Below are positions 1 through 11,015 of a DNA stretch of 64,000 bases, piece by piece; the first letter of the stretch is position 1, and every line of letters starts with the position of its first letter. Under the pieces are notes generated by a model. The model saw nothing but the letters and a program-made list of their open reading frames with translations. It was not told the origin of the DNA and ran no database searches. The DNA is taken from assembly GCA_963576725.1 (NCBI GenBank), contig OY755240.1:11205878-11269877 (forward strand), written 5' to 3'. Made by a program: the position numbers and the translations under genes. The stretch is from Azorinus chamasolen (taxonomy: Eukaryota > Mollusca > Bivalvia > Cardiida > Solecurtidae).

Positions 1-1135
1 ATATTATTTATGGCCCCGGGGTCAAAATTGGCCCCGCCCCAGGGGTGGGCAGTTTTCAATAGAAACAAATAGTGAAATCTTTGAAAATCTTCTTGTCTGA
101 AACTGGAAGGTTCTCAGTTTTCATATTTGGCACAGAGCATCATGTTCAGGTCCTCTACAAATGTTATATAAATTATGGCCCAGGGGTCAAAATTGGCCCC
201 GCCCCAGGGGTGGGCAGTTTTCAATAGAAACAGATAGTGAAATCCTTGAAAATCTTTTCCTGTGAAACTGGATGGTTCTCAGCTTTCATATTTGGCACAT
301 AGCATCATGTTCAGGTCTTATACAAAAATTATATAAAGTATGGCCCCGGGGTCAAAATTGGCCCCACCCCAAGGATGGGCAGTTTTCAATGGAAACAAAT
401 AGTGAAATCTTTGAAAATCTTCTCGTCTGAAACTGGAAGGCTCTCAGCTCTCATATTTGGCACATAGCATCATGTTCAGGTCCTCTACAAAAGTTATGTA
501 AATTATGGGCCCTGGGGTCAAAATTGGCCCCGCCCCAGGGTAGGGCAGTTTTCAATAGAAACAAATAGTGAAATCCTTGAAAATCTTTTCCTGTGAAACT
601 GGAAGGTTCTCAGCTTTCATATTTGGCACATAGCATCATGTTCAGGTCTTCTACAAAAGCTATATAAAGTATGGCCCCGGGGTCAAAATTGGCCCCGCCC
701 CAGGGGTGGGCAGTTTTCAATAGAAACAAATAGTGAAATCTTTGAAAATCTTCTTCTCTGAAACTGGAAGGCTCTCAGCTTTTATATTTTGCACAGAGCA
801 TCACGTTCAGGTCCTCTACAAAAGTTATATAAATTATGACCCTGGGGTCAAAATTGGCCCTGCCACAGGGGTAGTAGACAGTTTTCAATAGAAACATATT
901 GAGAAAACTGAGAAAATCTTCTTCTCTGAAACTGGAAGGTTAATCTCAGCTTTCATATTTGGCTCATAGCATCATGTTCAGGTCCCCTACAAGTTTTTCT
1001 AAATTATTCCCCTGGGGTCAAAATTGGCCCGCCCCAGGGCCGGCTAGTTCTCTATAGAAACATATAGTGAAAACTTTGAAAATCTTCTCCTGATTGTCTG
1101 GTGAGCGCTTCAGGGCCATTCTGGCCCTCTTGTTA
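1..1135 (+). mobile_element. HINE-like element A, copy 1 (5' end outside window)
   Basis: Non-autonomous, non-coding element made of about six and a half direct 165-bp monomers; landmark phrases such as GGGGTCAAAATTGG, AGTTTTCAATAGAAAC and CATAGCATCATGTTCAGG recur every ~165 bp. The last monomers are the most diverged. The 3' end carries the subterminal motif TCTGGTGAGC (about 1097-1106), a perfect hairpin AGGGCC-ATTCT-GGCCCT (1112-1128) and then CTTGTTA. A subterminal inverted repeat plus a 3' hairpin is what is known of Helentron-associated HINE elements; the class assignment is inference. Bivalve pearl-type elements, which also carry ~160-bp arrays, are the likeliest relatives. The 5' end lies before base 1. 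Confidence 0.7.
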
Positions 1136-1220
1136 GGTATTGTAATCAATGAAAAATTATGTGTGAGTAAATCTCTTCACGACTATAAACCCTTCACTGC
1201 ATGTGCCTGTTTATGTCAAT

Positions 1221-1345
1221 GCAAACACAGTAGATCCAGATCAAATGTAATGAAATAAATTTACAAACAGAGTAGATCCAGATCAGACAGCTTTTGTTGT
1301 AGATCCCTGATCACTGATCAGGGTCTTATCGGTTTGCTGTACAAT
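1221..1345. repeat. Degenerate hairpin-MITE arms
   Basis: Two copies of the arm sequence GTAGATCCAGATCA lie at about 1230 and 1270. A palindrome ATCCCTGATC-ACTGATCAGGG follows at about 1302-1323. This looks like a rearranged or partly deleted member of the class I hairpin family seen intact elsewhere in the window. Confidence 0.4.
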
Positions 1346-1520
1346 TACTGTCACAGCCAAACTTGTACTCATGTATCATTACAAAAACTCAATCTCCGTG
1401 AAATTATTATTTCTTACACGAATATTCATGGAGATCTGACGCCTTTTTTCACAATGCTATTTTTTCAAAAGGATCTTTGGCTCTGACAGAAACTATAGGA
1501 TTAGATCAACAACATTTCAT

Positions 1521-1592
1521 AAGCAACAGAGCAGAACCTGATCAGACAGCTCTTACAGGAACTGTCCGATCTGGATCTGCTCTATTTGCAAA
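1521..1592. repeat. Class I hairpin (AAACAG-type palindrome)
   Basis: Imperfect ~70-bp palindrome with arms around CAGAACCTGATCAGACAGCT and its near reverse complement ending in GCTCTATTTGC. It belongs to the dispersed class I family defined in the findings. Confidence 0.6.
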
Positions 1593-1756
1593 CGTGCATG
1601 AAGCTGTTTATATAAATACGAGAAGGATTGGGAAATTGATTTTAAAGCAAATTTGGTGTCCGCTGTCAACAGAGCTAACTGGTGTTTATTAATCCTTTTT
1701 TCTCTTAAGAATATTTATTAAAGATTTCATGACCTTGTGAATATTCATTTATCCGT

Positions 1757-2025
1757 CAGTGAGATAACTCTCATATCATTTTTCATTCTGGAGTTATTGC
1801 CCTTTGATAGTTTCGGGTAGCAATTTCTTGTGCAACTAACTCCTCCTTTATTTTTCAACATAATTTCTTCAAACTTTCAGGAATGATAGATACTGATGTG
1901 TAGTTGTGCATATCAGTGAGATAACTCTCATATCATTTTTCATTCTGGAGTTATTGCCCTTTGATAGTTTCGGGTAGCAATTTCTTGTGCAACAAATTCC
2001 TCCTTTTTTTTTCAAAATAAATGCT
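1757..2025. repeat. Direct tandem duplication, period 157 bp
   Basis: The block beginning CAGTGAGATAACTCTCATAT (1757) recurs at 1914 and is nearly identical for about 110 bp, through TTTCGGGTAGCAATTTCTTG. Two copies only. It resembles the 'ttattgcccttt' class of mollusc interspersed repeats. No gene is seen. Confidence 0.75.
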
Positions 2026-3727
2026 CCTTTTTCAGCTTTCAGTAGGCCCAAAGACAAATAAAAGATTAGTATTACAATAAGCAGTTTTACTCTCCTTGCT
2101 ATTGCCTTAGCCCTAATAGACCTCATATGCGCAACTTCTGAAAGTTCACACATTGTGTAAATAGAACAGCCTTCGGGCGTATATTGCCCCGTCTCGCGGT
2201 GCTCTTGTTATCATTGTAGACCCAAGTCATTGGCTGCACTATTTTCTCTAGTATAAATTTCATGGAAAACAGCCATATAGAGACACAACGTATTTAGAAA
2301 TGCAGTGCTTTAAATATGAGCTAATAAGTGTCTCTTAAGAACTTGACAGGCTGAAAATTGCATATTTTCAAGTTATTGTGTGTATTCTCTGCCCATTGGG
2401 GTCATTTTTTGTGACTCTCTTGCAGGACTTCTTCCTCTGGTGGATGTTGGGAAATATGTGTGTGTAGCGTCAGAATGGCCCAAATTTAAAGTGAAAATAG
2501 ACGGTGTGTACATACTTTTGTGTGTAGTGAAAAAAGTCAACGTTCTTGACCTTGTTTTCTGGTGATCTAGAGACTGTTTGGACTAAATATGAATGTGTTA
2601 AGAGGGTATAACCCAAATCTAAGCCTGGAAGTAGCTAGGGGATGCAGAAAATGCCTGTTTTTACATGGAATAAAGAAGGGCAAAAGTGACCGGGCTCACA
2701 CCTATAACAGAAACTGTTAAAATGGAATATCTTCAAAACGGTAAGGATTACTGCCCTGAAATTTCAGATGTAGGTAATTTATGACTAAATTAGTAGCTTT
2801 TACATGAGACAGTTTTTAACAGATCTGAGTAAATTTGAAGAAATTGAGATTTTTTAAAAAAGTGTGTTAAACGGCTCAGTATAAAGACCACTCTTGCACT
2901 TATATCAGACTATTTGGCCTTCATAGGCTCTGTCAGACTATTTGACCTTCATAGGCTCTTTGATCTGGATCTAAACAGCATAGAACAACCCGGTTGATTA
3001 TATTTTTGTTGAATTTCAAGCATTTTTTATTAAATTGAGAAATTTTGGCAAATGACGGGCAACTTAGAAGCGTCGGTATCGTCCGAAAGCCTTCCTAAAA
3101 TTGCCTTTGGCTACTTGACATCTTCCTGCTGGAGAAATATCTTTTTTCTGGAATCAAAGGTCCAACATATGTATCAAATTTGGCAAAGTAAAGTATTTCG
3201 TAGAATTTTGGACAGATTCCAGCATTTAGCATCTCATAAATTTAGCTTGAAGTGCATAAATCACAGTTTTTCATTGGATCTAGCCGCGCGACCGACTCTT
3301 TCAGTGCTTCCTGTCATTTTTTTTGGCTCTTCCAATGTGTTTTCTTACACAATTTCCAAGATCTAATATTCATCTCAATCAAATTTGCATTTTCAGAGTG
3401 TCTCTTTCTAGATTTATTGCATTTTTTCTGCATTTAATAACTTTAATAGTGCAGAGCTCTACATAAATTGCAACCGCTAATTAAAAATTGTTCATCAAGC
3501 ATGCAAAGCGGGCGACTCTTAACCCTTATTTGTAGCTTCAGACAGACGCGACTGTAATTTCTGTGGCTGCTAAGCAAGGAAAAAGAGTGCTATTTCTATT
3601 TCTGAAATCTATTTGTATCTGCTGGCCTTAAGTTTTGAAGTTTGAGTGCCCTCTGTTATGGGTTTCCTTGAATACGGTGCAGCTAAGTTGGTCAGATGAC
3701 TTTGAAAAGGTAACAAAGCATTGTTTT
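2026..3727. other. Mostly unassigned spacer
   Basis: Apart from the weak candidate exon at 2426, this stretch holds no recognisable gene or repeat boundary. A 104-codon plus-strand open frame at 3052-3366 has no recognisable domain and low-complexity composition, so I do not call it. Confidence 0.4.
2426..2501 (+). CDS. Candidate internal exon, unknown gene (weak)
   Basis: A pyrimidine-rich tract and TTGCAG acceptor end at 2425. The reading frame then runs LLPLVDVGKYVCVASEWPKF and on to KVKID, with a possible GT donor (GTGTGT) at about 2502. The amino-acid mix is protein-like and the acceptor is good, but the donor is weak and I recognise no domain. It could be chance. If real, it would lie upstream of the other plus-strand candidate exons at 7185, 9659 and 10980. 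Confidence 0.25.
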
Positions 3728-6700
3728 TAGCTCACCAGAGCACAAAGTGCTCAGGGTGAGCTATTGTGATCGCCCGTTGTCCGTCGTCCGTCAGCATGCG
3801 TCGTCCGTCGTTCGTCGTCCGTCGTCAACAATTTGAACCTTAAAAAATCTTCTCCTCTGAATCTACAGGGATCTCAACTTTCATCTTTGGCACATAGCAT
3901 CATATTCAGGTCCTCTACAAAAGTTATATAAATTATGCCCCTGGGGTCAAAATTGACCCCGCCCCAGGGGTGCCTTGTTTTCAATAGAAACATATAGTAA
4001 AACTTTGAAAATCTTCTCCTCTGAAACTGGAAGGTTCTCAGCTTTCATATTTAGCACATAGCATTATGTTCAGGTCCTCTACAAAAGTTATATAAATTTT
4101 GGCCCCGGGGTCAAAATTGGCCCGGCCCCAGGGGTGGGCAGTTTTCAATAGAAACAAATAGTGAAATCTTTGAAAATCTTCTTCTCTGAAACTGGAAGCC
4201 TCTCAGCTTTCATATTTGGCACAGAGCATCATGTTCAGGTCCTCTACAAAAATTATATAAATTATGGCCCCTGGGTCAAAATTGGCCCCGCCCCAGGGGT
4301 GGGCAGTTTTCAATAGAAACAAATAGTGAAATCTTTTAAAATCTTCTCCTCTGAAACTGGAAGGTTGTCAGCTTTCATATTTGGCACATAGCATCATGTT
4401 CAGGTCCCCTACATAAGTTATATTATTTATGGCCCCAGGGTCAAAATTGGCCCCGCCCCAGGGGTGGGCAGTTTTCAATAGAAACAAATAGTGAAATCTT
4501 TGAAAATTTTCTCGTCTGAAACTGCTAGGTTCTCAGCTTTCATATTTGGCACATAGCATAATGTTCAGGTCCTCTACAAAAGTTATATAAATTATGGCCC
4601 CGGGGTCAAAATTGGCCCGCCCCAGGGGTGGGCAGTTTTCAATAGAAACAAATAGTGAAATCTTTGAAAATCTTCTCTGAAACTGGAAGGCTCTCAGCTT
4701 TCATATTTTGCACATAGCATCATGTTCAGGTCCTCTACAAAAGTTATATAAATTATGGCCCCGGGGTCAAAATTTGCCCCGCCCCAGGGATGGGTAGTTT
4801 TCAATAGAAACAAATAGTGAAATCTTTGAAAATCTTCTCGTCTGAAACTGGAAGGTTCTCAGCTTTCATATTTGGCACATAGCATCATGTTCAGGTCCAC
4901 TACAAAAGTTATAAAAATTATGGCCCCGGGGTCAATATTGGCCCCGCCCCAGGGGTGGGCAGTTTTCAATAGAAACAAATAGTGAAATCTTTGAAAATCT
5001 TCTTCTCTGAAACTGGAAGGCTCTCAGCTTTCATATTTGGCACAGAGTATCATGTTCAGGTCCTCTACAAAAGTTATATAAATTATGGCCCCTGGGTCAA
5101 AATTGGCCCCGCCCCAGGGGTGGGCAGTTTTCAATAGAAACAAATAGTGAAATCTTTGAAAATCTTCTTCTCTGAAACTGGAAAGTTCTCAGCTTTCATA
5201 TTTGGCACATAGCATAATGTTCAGGTCCTCTACATAAGTTATATAAATTATGGCCCCGGGGTCAAAATTGGCCCGGCCCCAGGGGTGGGCAGTTTTCAAT
5301 AGAAACAAATAGTGAAATCTTTGAAAATCTTCTTCTATGGAAGCCTCTCAGCTTTCATATTTGGCACATAGCATCATGTTCAGGTCCTCTACAAAAGTTA
5401 TATAAATTATGGCCCCGGGGTCAAAATTGGCCCCGCCCCAGGGTTGGGCAGTTTTCAATAGAAACATATAGTGAAATCTTTGAAAATCTTCTCGTCTGAA
5501 ACTGGAAGGTTCTTAGCTTTCATATTTGGCACATAGCATCATGTTTAGGTCCTCTACAAAAGTTGTATAAATTATGGCCCCGGGGTCAAAATTGGCCCCG
5601 CCCCAGGGGTGGGCAGTTTTCAATATAAACAAATAGTGAAATCTTTGAAAATCTTCTCGACTGAAACTGGAAGGCTCTCAGCTTTCATATTTGGCACAGA
5701 GCATCATGTTCAGGTCCTCTACAAAAGTTATATAAATTATGGCCCCGGGGTCAAAATTGGCCCGCCCCAGGGGTGGGCAGTTTTCAATAGAAACAAATAG
5801 TGAAATCTTTGAAAATCTTCTCTGAAACTGGAAGGCTCTCAGCTTTCATATTTTGCACATAGCATCATGTTCAGGTCCTCTACAAAAGTTATATAAATTA
5901 TGGCCCCGGGGTCAAAATTTGCCCCGCCCCAGGGATGGGTAGTTTTCAATAGAAACAAATAGTGAAATCTTTGAAAATCTTCTCGTCTGAAACTGGAAGG
6001 TTCTCAGCTTTCATATTTGGCACATAGCATCATGTTCAGGTCCACTACAAAAGTTATAAAAATTATGGCCCCGGGGTCAATATTGGCCCCGCCCCAGGGG
6101 TGGGCAGTTTTCAATAGAAACAAATAGTGAAATCTTTGAAAATCTTCTCGACTGAAACTGGAAAGTTCTCAGCTTTCATATTTGGCACATAGCATAATGT
6201 TCAGGTCCTCTACATAAGTTATATAAATTATGGCCCCGGGGTCAAAATTGGCCCGGCCCCAGGGGTGGGCAGTTTTCAATAGAAACAAATAGTGAAATCT
6301 TTGAAAATCTTCTTCTATGGAAGCCTCTCAGCTTTCATATTTGGCACATAGCATCATGTTCAGGTCCTCTACAAAAGTTATATAAATTATGGCCCCGGGG
6401 TCAAAATTGGCCCCGCCCCAGGGTTGGGCAGTTTTCAATAGAAACATATAGTGAAATCTTTGAAAATCTTCTCGTCTGAAACTGGAAGGTTCTTAGCTTT
6501 CATATTTGGCACATAGCATCATGTTTAGGTCCTCTACAAAAGTTGTATAAATTATGGCCCCGGGGTCAAAATTGGCCCCGCCCCAGGGGTGGGCAGTTTT
6601 CAATATAAACAAATAGTGAAATCTTTGAAAATCTTCTCGACTGAAACTGGAAGGCTCTCAGCTTTCATATTTGGCACAGAGCATCATGTTCAGGTCCTCT

Positions 6701-7029
6701 ACAAAAGTTATATAAATTAGGTATGGTCTTGGGGTTAAAATTGGCCCTGCCACAGGGGTGGGCAGTTTTCAATAGAAACATATTGAGAAAACTTTGAAAA
6801 TCTTCTTCTCTGAAACTGGAAGGTTAATCTCAGCTTTCATATTTGGCTCATAGCATCATGTTCAGGTCCCCTACAAGTTTTTCTAAATTATTCCCCTGGG
6901 GTCAAAATTGGCCCGCCCCAGGGCCGGCTAGTTTTCTATAGAAACATATAGTGTAACTGTGAAAACTTTGAAAATCTTCTCCTCTGATTGTCTGGTGAGC
7001 GCTTCAGGGCCATTCTGGCCCTCTTGTTA
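3728..7029 (+). mobile_element. HINE-like element A, copy 2 (full length, ~3.3 kb)
   Basis: This copy has both ends. At 5' AGCTCACCAGAGCAC pairs with GTGCTCAGGGTGAGCT to form a hairpin (about 3729-3761), followed by a CCGTCGTCCGTC-rich leader. About nineteen 165-bp monomers follow. At 3' TCTGGTGAGC is the reverse complement of the 5' GCTCACCAGA, followed by hairpin AGGGCC-ATTCT-GGCCCT and CTTGTTA. There is no coding capacity: short open frames inside it (for example 5609-5800) are repeat artefacts. Copy 1 shares the 3' end exactly, so the boundary is well supported. Mobilisation would need a Helentron Rep/helicase, which is not in the window. Confidence 0.75.
4566..6716 (+). repeat. Higher-order duplication inside the 165-bp array
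   Basis: Variant-specific marks repeat at a fixed offset of 1145 bp (for example the ATTTTGCACATAG variant at about 4701 and 5846, and GTCAATATTGGCC in both). They then shift to 980 bp (the deletion variant CTTCTATGGAAGCC at about 5333 and 6313). A block of seven monomers was duplicated in tandem, and the second copy lacks exactly one 165-bp monomer. Confidence 0.8.
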
Positions 7030-8100
7030 TTGTGAATTTCTCATAACTTGACAGTTTCATTATTTAAGAAACAACAATATTTAGCTAAATCATAACATAA
7101 ACACTCAAATTAGTGTTCTGAACATGTATCTTAAAGCATTTTTCAAGGATTTTTGTATATTTTATGTGGTTTCCCTGTTTTTCAGGCCTTGGAGGCACAT
7201 CAGGAAGGACACATTTTTTCCATTGTTGGGCTTTGTGTGGCATATTCTTTGAGCCGGTACTTTGCACTGGGGTAGGAACCATGTACAACACCACTGAGCA
7301 TGACAGGAAATACCATCCGGTCTTGGGTGAAAAGACTTTTGCGGCTACTCGGTGCTGCTTCCGCCGAAGCCGACTACATGCGGCTGAGATCTTTGATTAA
7401 TGCTGACAGTTAATGAAGGTATGCTAACCATAGGAAACAATGTCCTTTTATGCTAAAATTCACCCTGCACTGTTGAGTGAAATCTGATTGGGTAGTCTTT
7501 TTCTGCTTCTTGTGCTTGAAATACCCTTCTGGAAAGGAGAGGTGCCTGTCGCGGGGGCATGAATGCCGACTCATACCGTACATCTTCTTTAGGGTACTGA
7601 TCACAAGCGACGACCATTTCAACCCAATTTAGCATTTCGAACTTGCTTGTCTATGCTAAAATAAGGATCTGGATCCAAAATCAGTCTAAGATCTTCATGA
7701 TTAGGCCAGTTTATAGACAATTTTAGTCTTAAACTCAAGAATTTCAGCCAAATTTTACATCAGTTATCACTAAAATATCCAGTTTAAGGGTATTTTTTGT
7801 GAATCAGAGTTAACAATTTGGCTGGTTTCTAACAGATCACTGCCTGAGAGATGCTATGCCTTTTATTTCATCAAGATCAAATGAAAACTTTTTCAAGAAA
7901 TTAGGATTTTAGTTTTCGCCTACATCGCCATCTATCGGCTTATTGTGTGTGTGTGTGTGTGCATAACCTGGAAAGTCACTACGGCCATGTTATCGCACAC
8001 CTAACAAGTCACTACGTTTTGGCAAGTCACTACGTTTTTTGGTGTAGTGACTTTCCAAACTGACCAAGACTACTTATCTATAGTATAAAAGCTATTGACT
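7030..8100. other. Unassigned spacer with (TG)n
   Basis: It contains a short (TG)n microsatellite at about 7944-7961 and the weak candidate exon at 7185. A tandem 'gtagtgactt'-type motif lies around 7975-8050 (AAGTCACTACG repeated). Nothing else is recognised. Confidence 0.4.
7185..7272 (+). CDS. Candidate internal exon, unknown gene (weak)
   Basis: A pyrimidine tract and TTTTTCAG end at about 7184. One frame reads ALEAHQEGHIFSIVGLCVAY followed by SLSRYFAL, a plausible membrane-spanning segment, ending at a GTAGGA donor near 7271. A second frame stays open for 78 codons across 7164-7400, so frame choice is uncertain. No family is recognised. It is listed because acceptor, length and composition fit an exon; it may be chance. 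Confidence 0.25.
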
Positions 8101-8199
8101 TCAAACTTCATATATAGATTGATCATATTGACAGCAAGTGCAGTGCACAAGGTTTGTAACTCTGTCTTCAGTATTTTTGGAGTTATTACCCTTTGTTAT

Positions 8200-8580
8200 T
8201 TTTCAGTTTTCTGGATTTTTTTTCTAAACCTTTACAGATATTGAATAATATGTGGTATGTGGCTTTATAATAATGAGTTACAGATGAAGTTTGAATTTCA
8301 TGGCGCTTCATTGATTTTTCACAAAAACAGTGATTTTACTTAAAGAAAATTTCGGGAAATTCAGGTTTTCCGGAGTTATTTTCTAAACCCTTGCATATAT
8401 TGATGTGATATTTGGTATGTAGCTTTAAAATAATGAGTTACATATCAATTTTGAATTTTGTTACACTACATTGATTTTTAACGGAATTACAGCAATTTGA
8501 CTTAGGAAATTTCGGGTTTTCCGCAGTTTTTTCGGGTTTTCTGCAGTTTTTTCTTAACTGTAGCAGATATTGTAGTGATT
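8200..8580. repeat. Tandem repeat, ~175-bp units
   Basis: Phrases AATAATGAGTTACA, TTCATTGATTTTT and TTTCTAAACC recur about every 175 bp, giving roughly two and a half diverged copies. It is probably part of another HINE-type array; neither end can be defined. Confidence 0.55.
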
Positions 8581-8814
8581 TATTTCTATAACCCCCATCT
8601 CTGTGTCAACTGTACTAGTGGGAGTATTCATCACCTTTAGTGGTAGTTCTAGTTTTTGTGTCACCTACCTAGAGGCAGTTTGTCACTTAGGGATCACTAT
8701 CTGTATTTCTCGGCATAGTTTGCAAAATTATATTCGCCACAACATTCGCCAGATTTAATTTTTTATCGCCAGATTATGAATATTTTCGCCATTGGCGATT
8801 TTGGCGACTGCCAG

Positions 8815-9650
8815 CGGAGGCCCTGACTTTTCCTCCGTCTGTCTGTCCGTCACACTTTCTTTTTTGGGCTGTCATTTCTAAACTAATCGTTATAGAGCTT
8901 TCAAATTTCACACATGGAACAAGCATGATTAGAGGAAGTGTCATGCACAAGGGCCACAACTGTAGCATCAATATATTTTGAGTTATTCCCCTTTGTCATA
9001 TTAACAATAAGTTTTTGTCGGCCGCGAGCAGTTGACACACGTGTTCCTCTGAACACACTTGTCTATAGAAACATATAGGAAAACTTTGAAAATCTTCTTC
9101 TTCTGAAACTGGCAGGTTCTCAGCTTTCATATTTGGCACATGTCATCATGCTCAGGACCTCTACAAAAAAGTTATATAAAGTATGCCTCTGGGGTCAAAA
9201 TTGACTCCGCCCCAGGGCCAGCTAGTTTTCTATAGAATCATATCGTGAAAACTTTGAAAATCTTCTCTGATTGTCTGGTGAGCGATATCAGGGCCTTTCA
9301 GGCCCTCTTGTTGGAGTTATTCCCCTATTACTTGTCCGGACAATAACTCTTTATCTACTGGTTCAATTGATTTGATACTTTATACATGGAACAAGCATGA
9401 TGACAGAAAGTATCATGCACAAAGACCATAACTCTAGCATCAATATTTTTGGAGTTACATGTATTCCCTTTTTTCATATTTTCTTGTCATGACAATAACA
9501 CTTTATCTAATGGTTCAGTTGATTTGAAATTTAACATATGGAACAGGCATGATGAGAGAAAGTGTCATGCACAAGGGCCATAAATCTAGCATCAATATTT
9601 TGGAGTTATTCCCCATTTTCATATTGTTTTACTTATGATTTTTACAAATA
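8815..9650. repeat. ~140-bp tandem array interrupted by a HINE-A fragment
   Basis: Monomers containing CATGGAACAAGCATGATGA, GTGTCATGCACAAGGGCCA and GCATCAATATTTTGGAGTTA occur before 9015 and again from 9313 to 9620. The HINE-A 3' fragment (9061-9312) lies between them. The array opens near a TCCGTCTGTCTGTCCGTC leader at about 8834, typical of the 5' part of these elements. Confidence 0.6.
9061..9312 (+). mobile_element. HINE-like element A, 3' fragment
   Basis: One and a half 165-bp monomers are followed by TCTGGTGAGC, the hairpin AGGGCC-TTTC-AGGCCCT and CTTGTT. The hairpin loop differs from copies 1 and 2 but the stem is kept, which supports selection on, or function of, the 3' stem. Confidence 0.7.
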
Positions 9651-9658
9651 CCATTCAG

Positions 9659-9718
9659 GTTGGTCATGTATATACCATGGTCAACTACACCATGGACTGG
9701 GTGGATGTTTCAAATGAG
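9659..9718 (+). CDS. Candidate 60-bp internal exon, unknown gene
   Basis: The exon is bordered by ACCATTCAG and GAG|GTTGGT. It reads VGHVYTMVNYTMDWVDVSNE in phase 0 on both sides. The next candidate exon (10980-11015) is also phase 0 on both sides, so the two can be joined without a frame break. The sequence is rich in W, Y, V and D and not repeat-like. I do not recognise the family. Confidence 0.4.
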
Positions 9719-10218
9719 GTTGGTTTTTTTTTAATCCGGCGGGGACTTGTGTATTGCATATATATCTATACAACATTAACTTGTTCTACTTGTAAGACTT
9801 AAATTACATGGATGTCTTTCAAATCAAATTATATATAGTTTGCATATGATTCTTACATATTTGTTTATTCTCCCATGTTGTTTAGAAAAACAGGTATTTA
9901 GACACAACCATCCATTAAAAGGACCATTAGTGGCCATGTTCAAAGGATCATATCTTGGGAAAAAGCACGGTGATCTTTAGTTTAGTGGCATTTCAATGAG
10001 TAAACCATAAACTTCATATGTGCAAAGTTTAAAACAAATCAGTCTGTTAGAAAAAATTGTTATATACGCCCCGTAATCACATTTATATATCACTTAAATT
10101 AGAAATACAAAGAAGAAGGTAGGTTTTTTTAACTTTAAGCCAGAAAATAGAATATATAAATTGTGTTTTCAAATGATGTTGATGATGAGATCCAGAATCA
10201 GATCTATATTATATCATA

Positions 10219-10650
10219 AGCAAACAGGATAGACCCTGATCAGGCAGCTCCTACATACAGAAGCTGTCAGATCTGGGTCTAATGTGTGGGTGGCGGTGGT
10301 CTAGTGGTAACACGCTTGACTATCAGTTCGGAGGTCCGGGGTTCAAATCCCGGTCAAACCCGGAAATTTCAGAGACGCTTTTCCGTGTCTCCCACCCGCA
10401 CATCTTCTCCACCCAGGGGTTAAAATGGGTACCAGTGAGGGTCACTCGCCGGTACTGCGGCTGCATGATTGCGCCATATGTTAGCAGTGCTCAATACTGT
10501 AGGCCAATGACTCATTAACCAGGGGAGTAAATGTACAGTCGGCTGAGCGGTCATCCGGACTGAAAGTAGACTATAACTAGGTACTTTACTTTACTTTAAT
10601 GTGTTTGCACAGGAGTTGAAAGGAGTATTTACGAAGTAATGGGTTAATCC
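10219..10650. mobile_element. Class I hairpin MITE interrupted by a SINE
   Basis: The hairpin arm AGACCCTGATCAGGCAGCTC and the return arm GCTGTCAGATCTGGGTCT are followed by the SINE at 10288-10597. The hairpin's expected end (TGTTTGCAC) resumes directly after the SINE at 10601. The element then runs to GGGTTAA at 10641-10647, a typical end of this MITE family. Confidence 0.65.
10280..10604 (+). mobile_element. tRNA-derived SINE with target-site duplication
   Basis: The 5' head from 10288 is tRNA-like. It has an A box within TGGTCTAGTGGTAACACGC, a B box GGTTCAAATCC and the T-arm stem CCGGG/CCCGG. The body follows (CCCACCCGCACATCTTCTCC; GGGTCACTCGCCGGTACTGC) and the tail is a short ACTTT/TTTACTTTA repeat (10581-10597). 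Flanking 8-bp direct repeats TAATGTGT lie at 10280-10287 and 10597-10604. The length of ~310 bp is typical of animal SINEs. It would be transcribed by RNA polymerase III and mobilised by a LINE; no coding capacity. Confidence 0.8.
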
Positions 10651-10698
10651 TTTACTTGGGGTTAAACCTTCATTAGATAAATATGCTGTTCTACACCT

Positions 10699-10755
10699 TT
10701 GCATACAGAGAAGACCCAGATCAGACAGCTCCTGTGGGGTCTGCTCTGCTTGTTT
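10699..10755. repeat. Class I hairpin (partial)
   Basis: Left arm AGACCCAGATCAGACAGCTC with a collapsed right arm GGTCTGCTCTGCTTG. The loop-side part of the return arm is deleted. Confidence 0.5.
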
Positions 10756-10979
10756 TAAAAAATATAGATATGATTCTGCAGTTTCTTTGCTGGCCAACTT
10801 TGGGACTGGGGCACTTTCCCTGTTAAAAATTGATTTTTCATGTAAGAAATAATGACATCATTTATATTTATTAACTTAATTTTAAATAATGGCAGTTGTA
10901 CATAATGGCAGTTGTACACATGGATATTGATGCACATTTAAAGTAATTAAAGTCATATGTGCTTTAAATTAAATTTCAG

Positions 10980-11015
10980 TTGAGGGAAATCCTGAGGAAG
11001 AAGGAGAGGGACAAA
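10980..11015 (+). CDS. Candidate 36-bp microexon, unknown gene
   Basis: AAATTTCAG acceptor, frame LREILRKKERDK, donor AAA|GTAAAT; phase 0 on both sides and a length divisible by three. It follows the 9659 exon in frame and would give a basic, helix-forming stretch. A decayed duplicate lies at 14104-14148. Confidence 0.4.

Noticed and set aside
3052..3366. 104-codon plus-strand open frame
   Set aside because: No domain, no splice or promoter context, composition typical of random AT-rich DNA.
5609..5800. Open frame inside the 165-bp array
   Set aside because: Produced by the repeat monomer; frame is not kept across neighbouring monomers.
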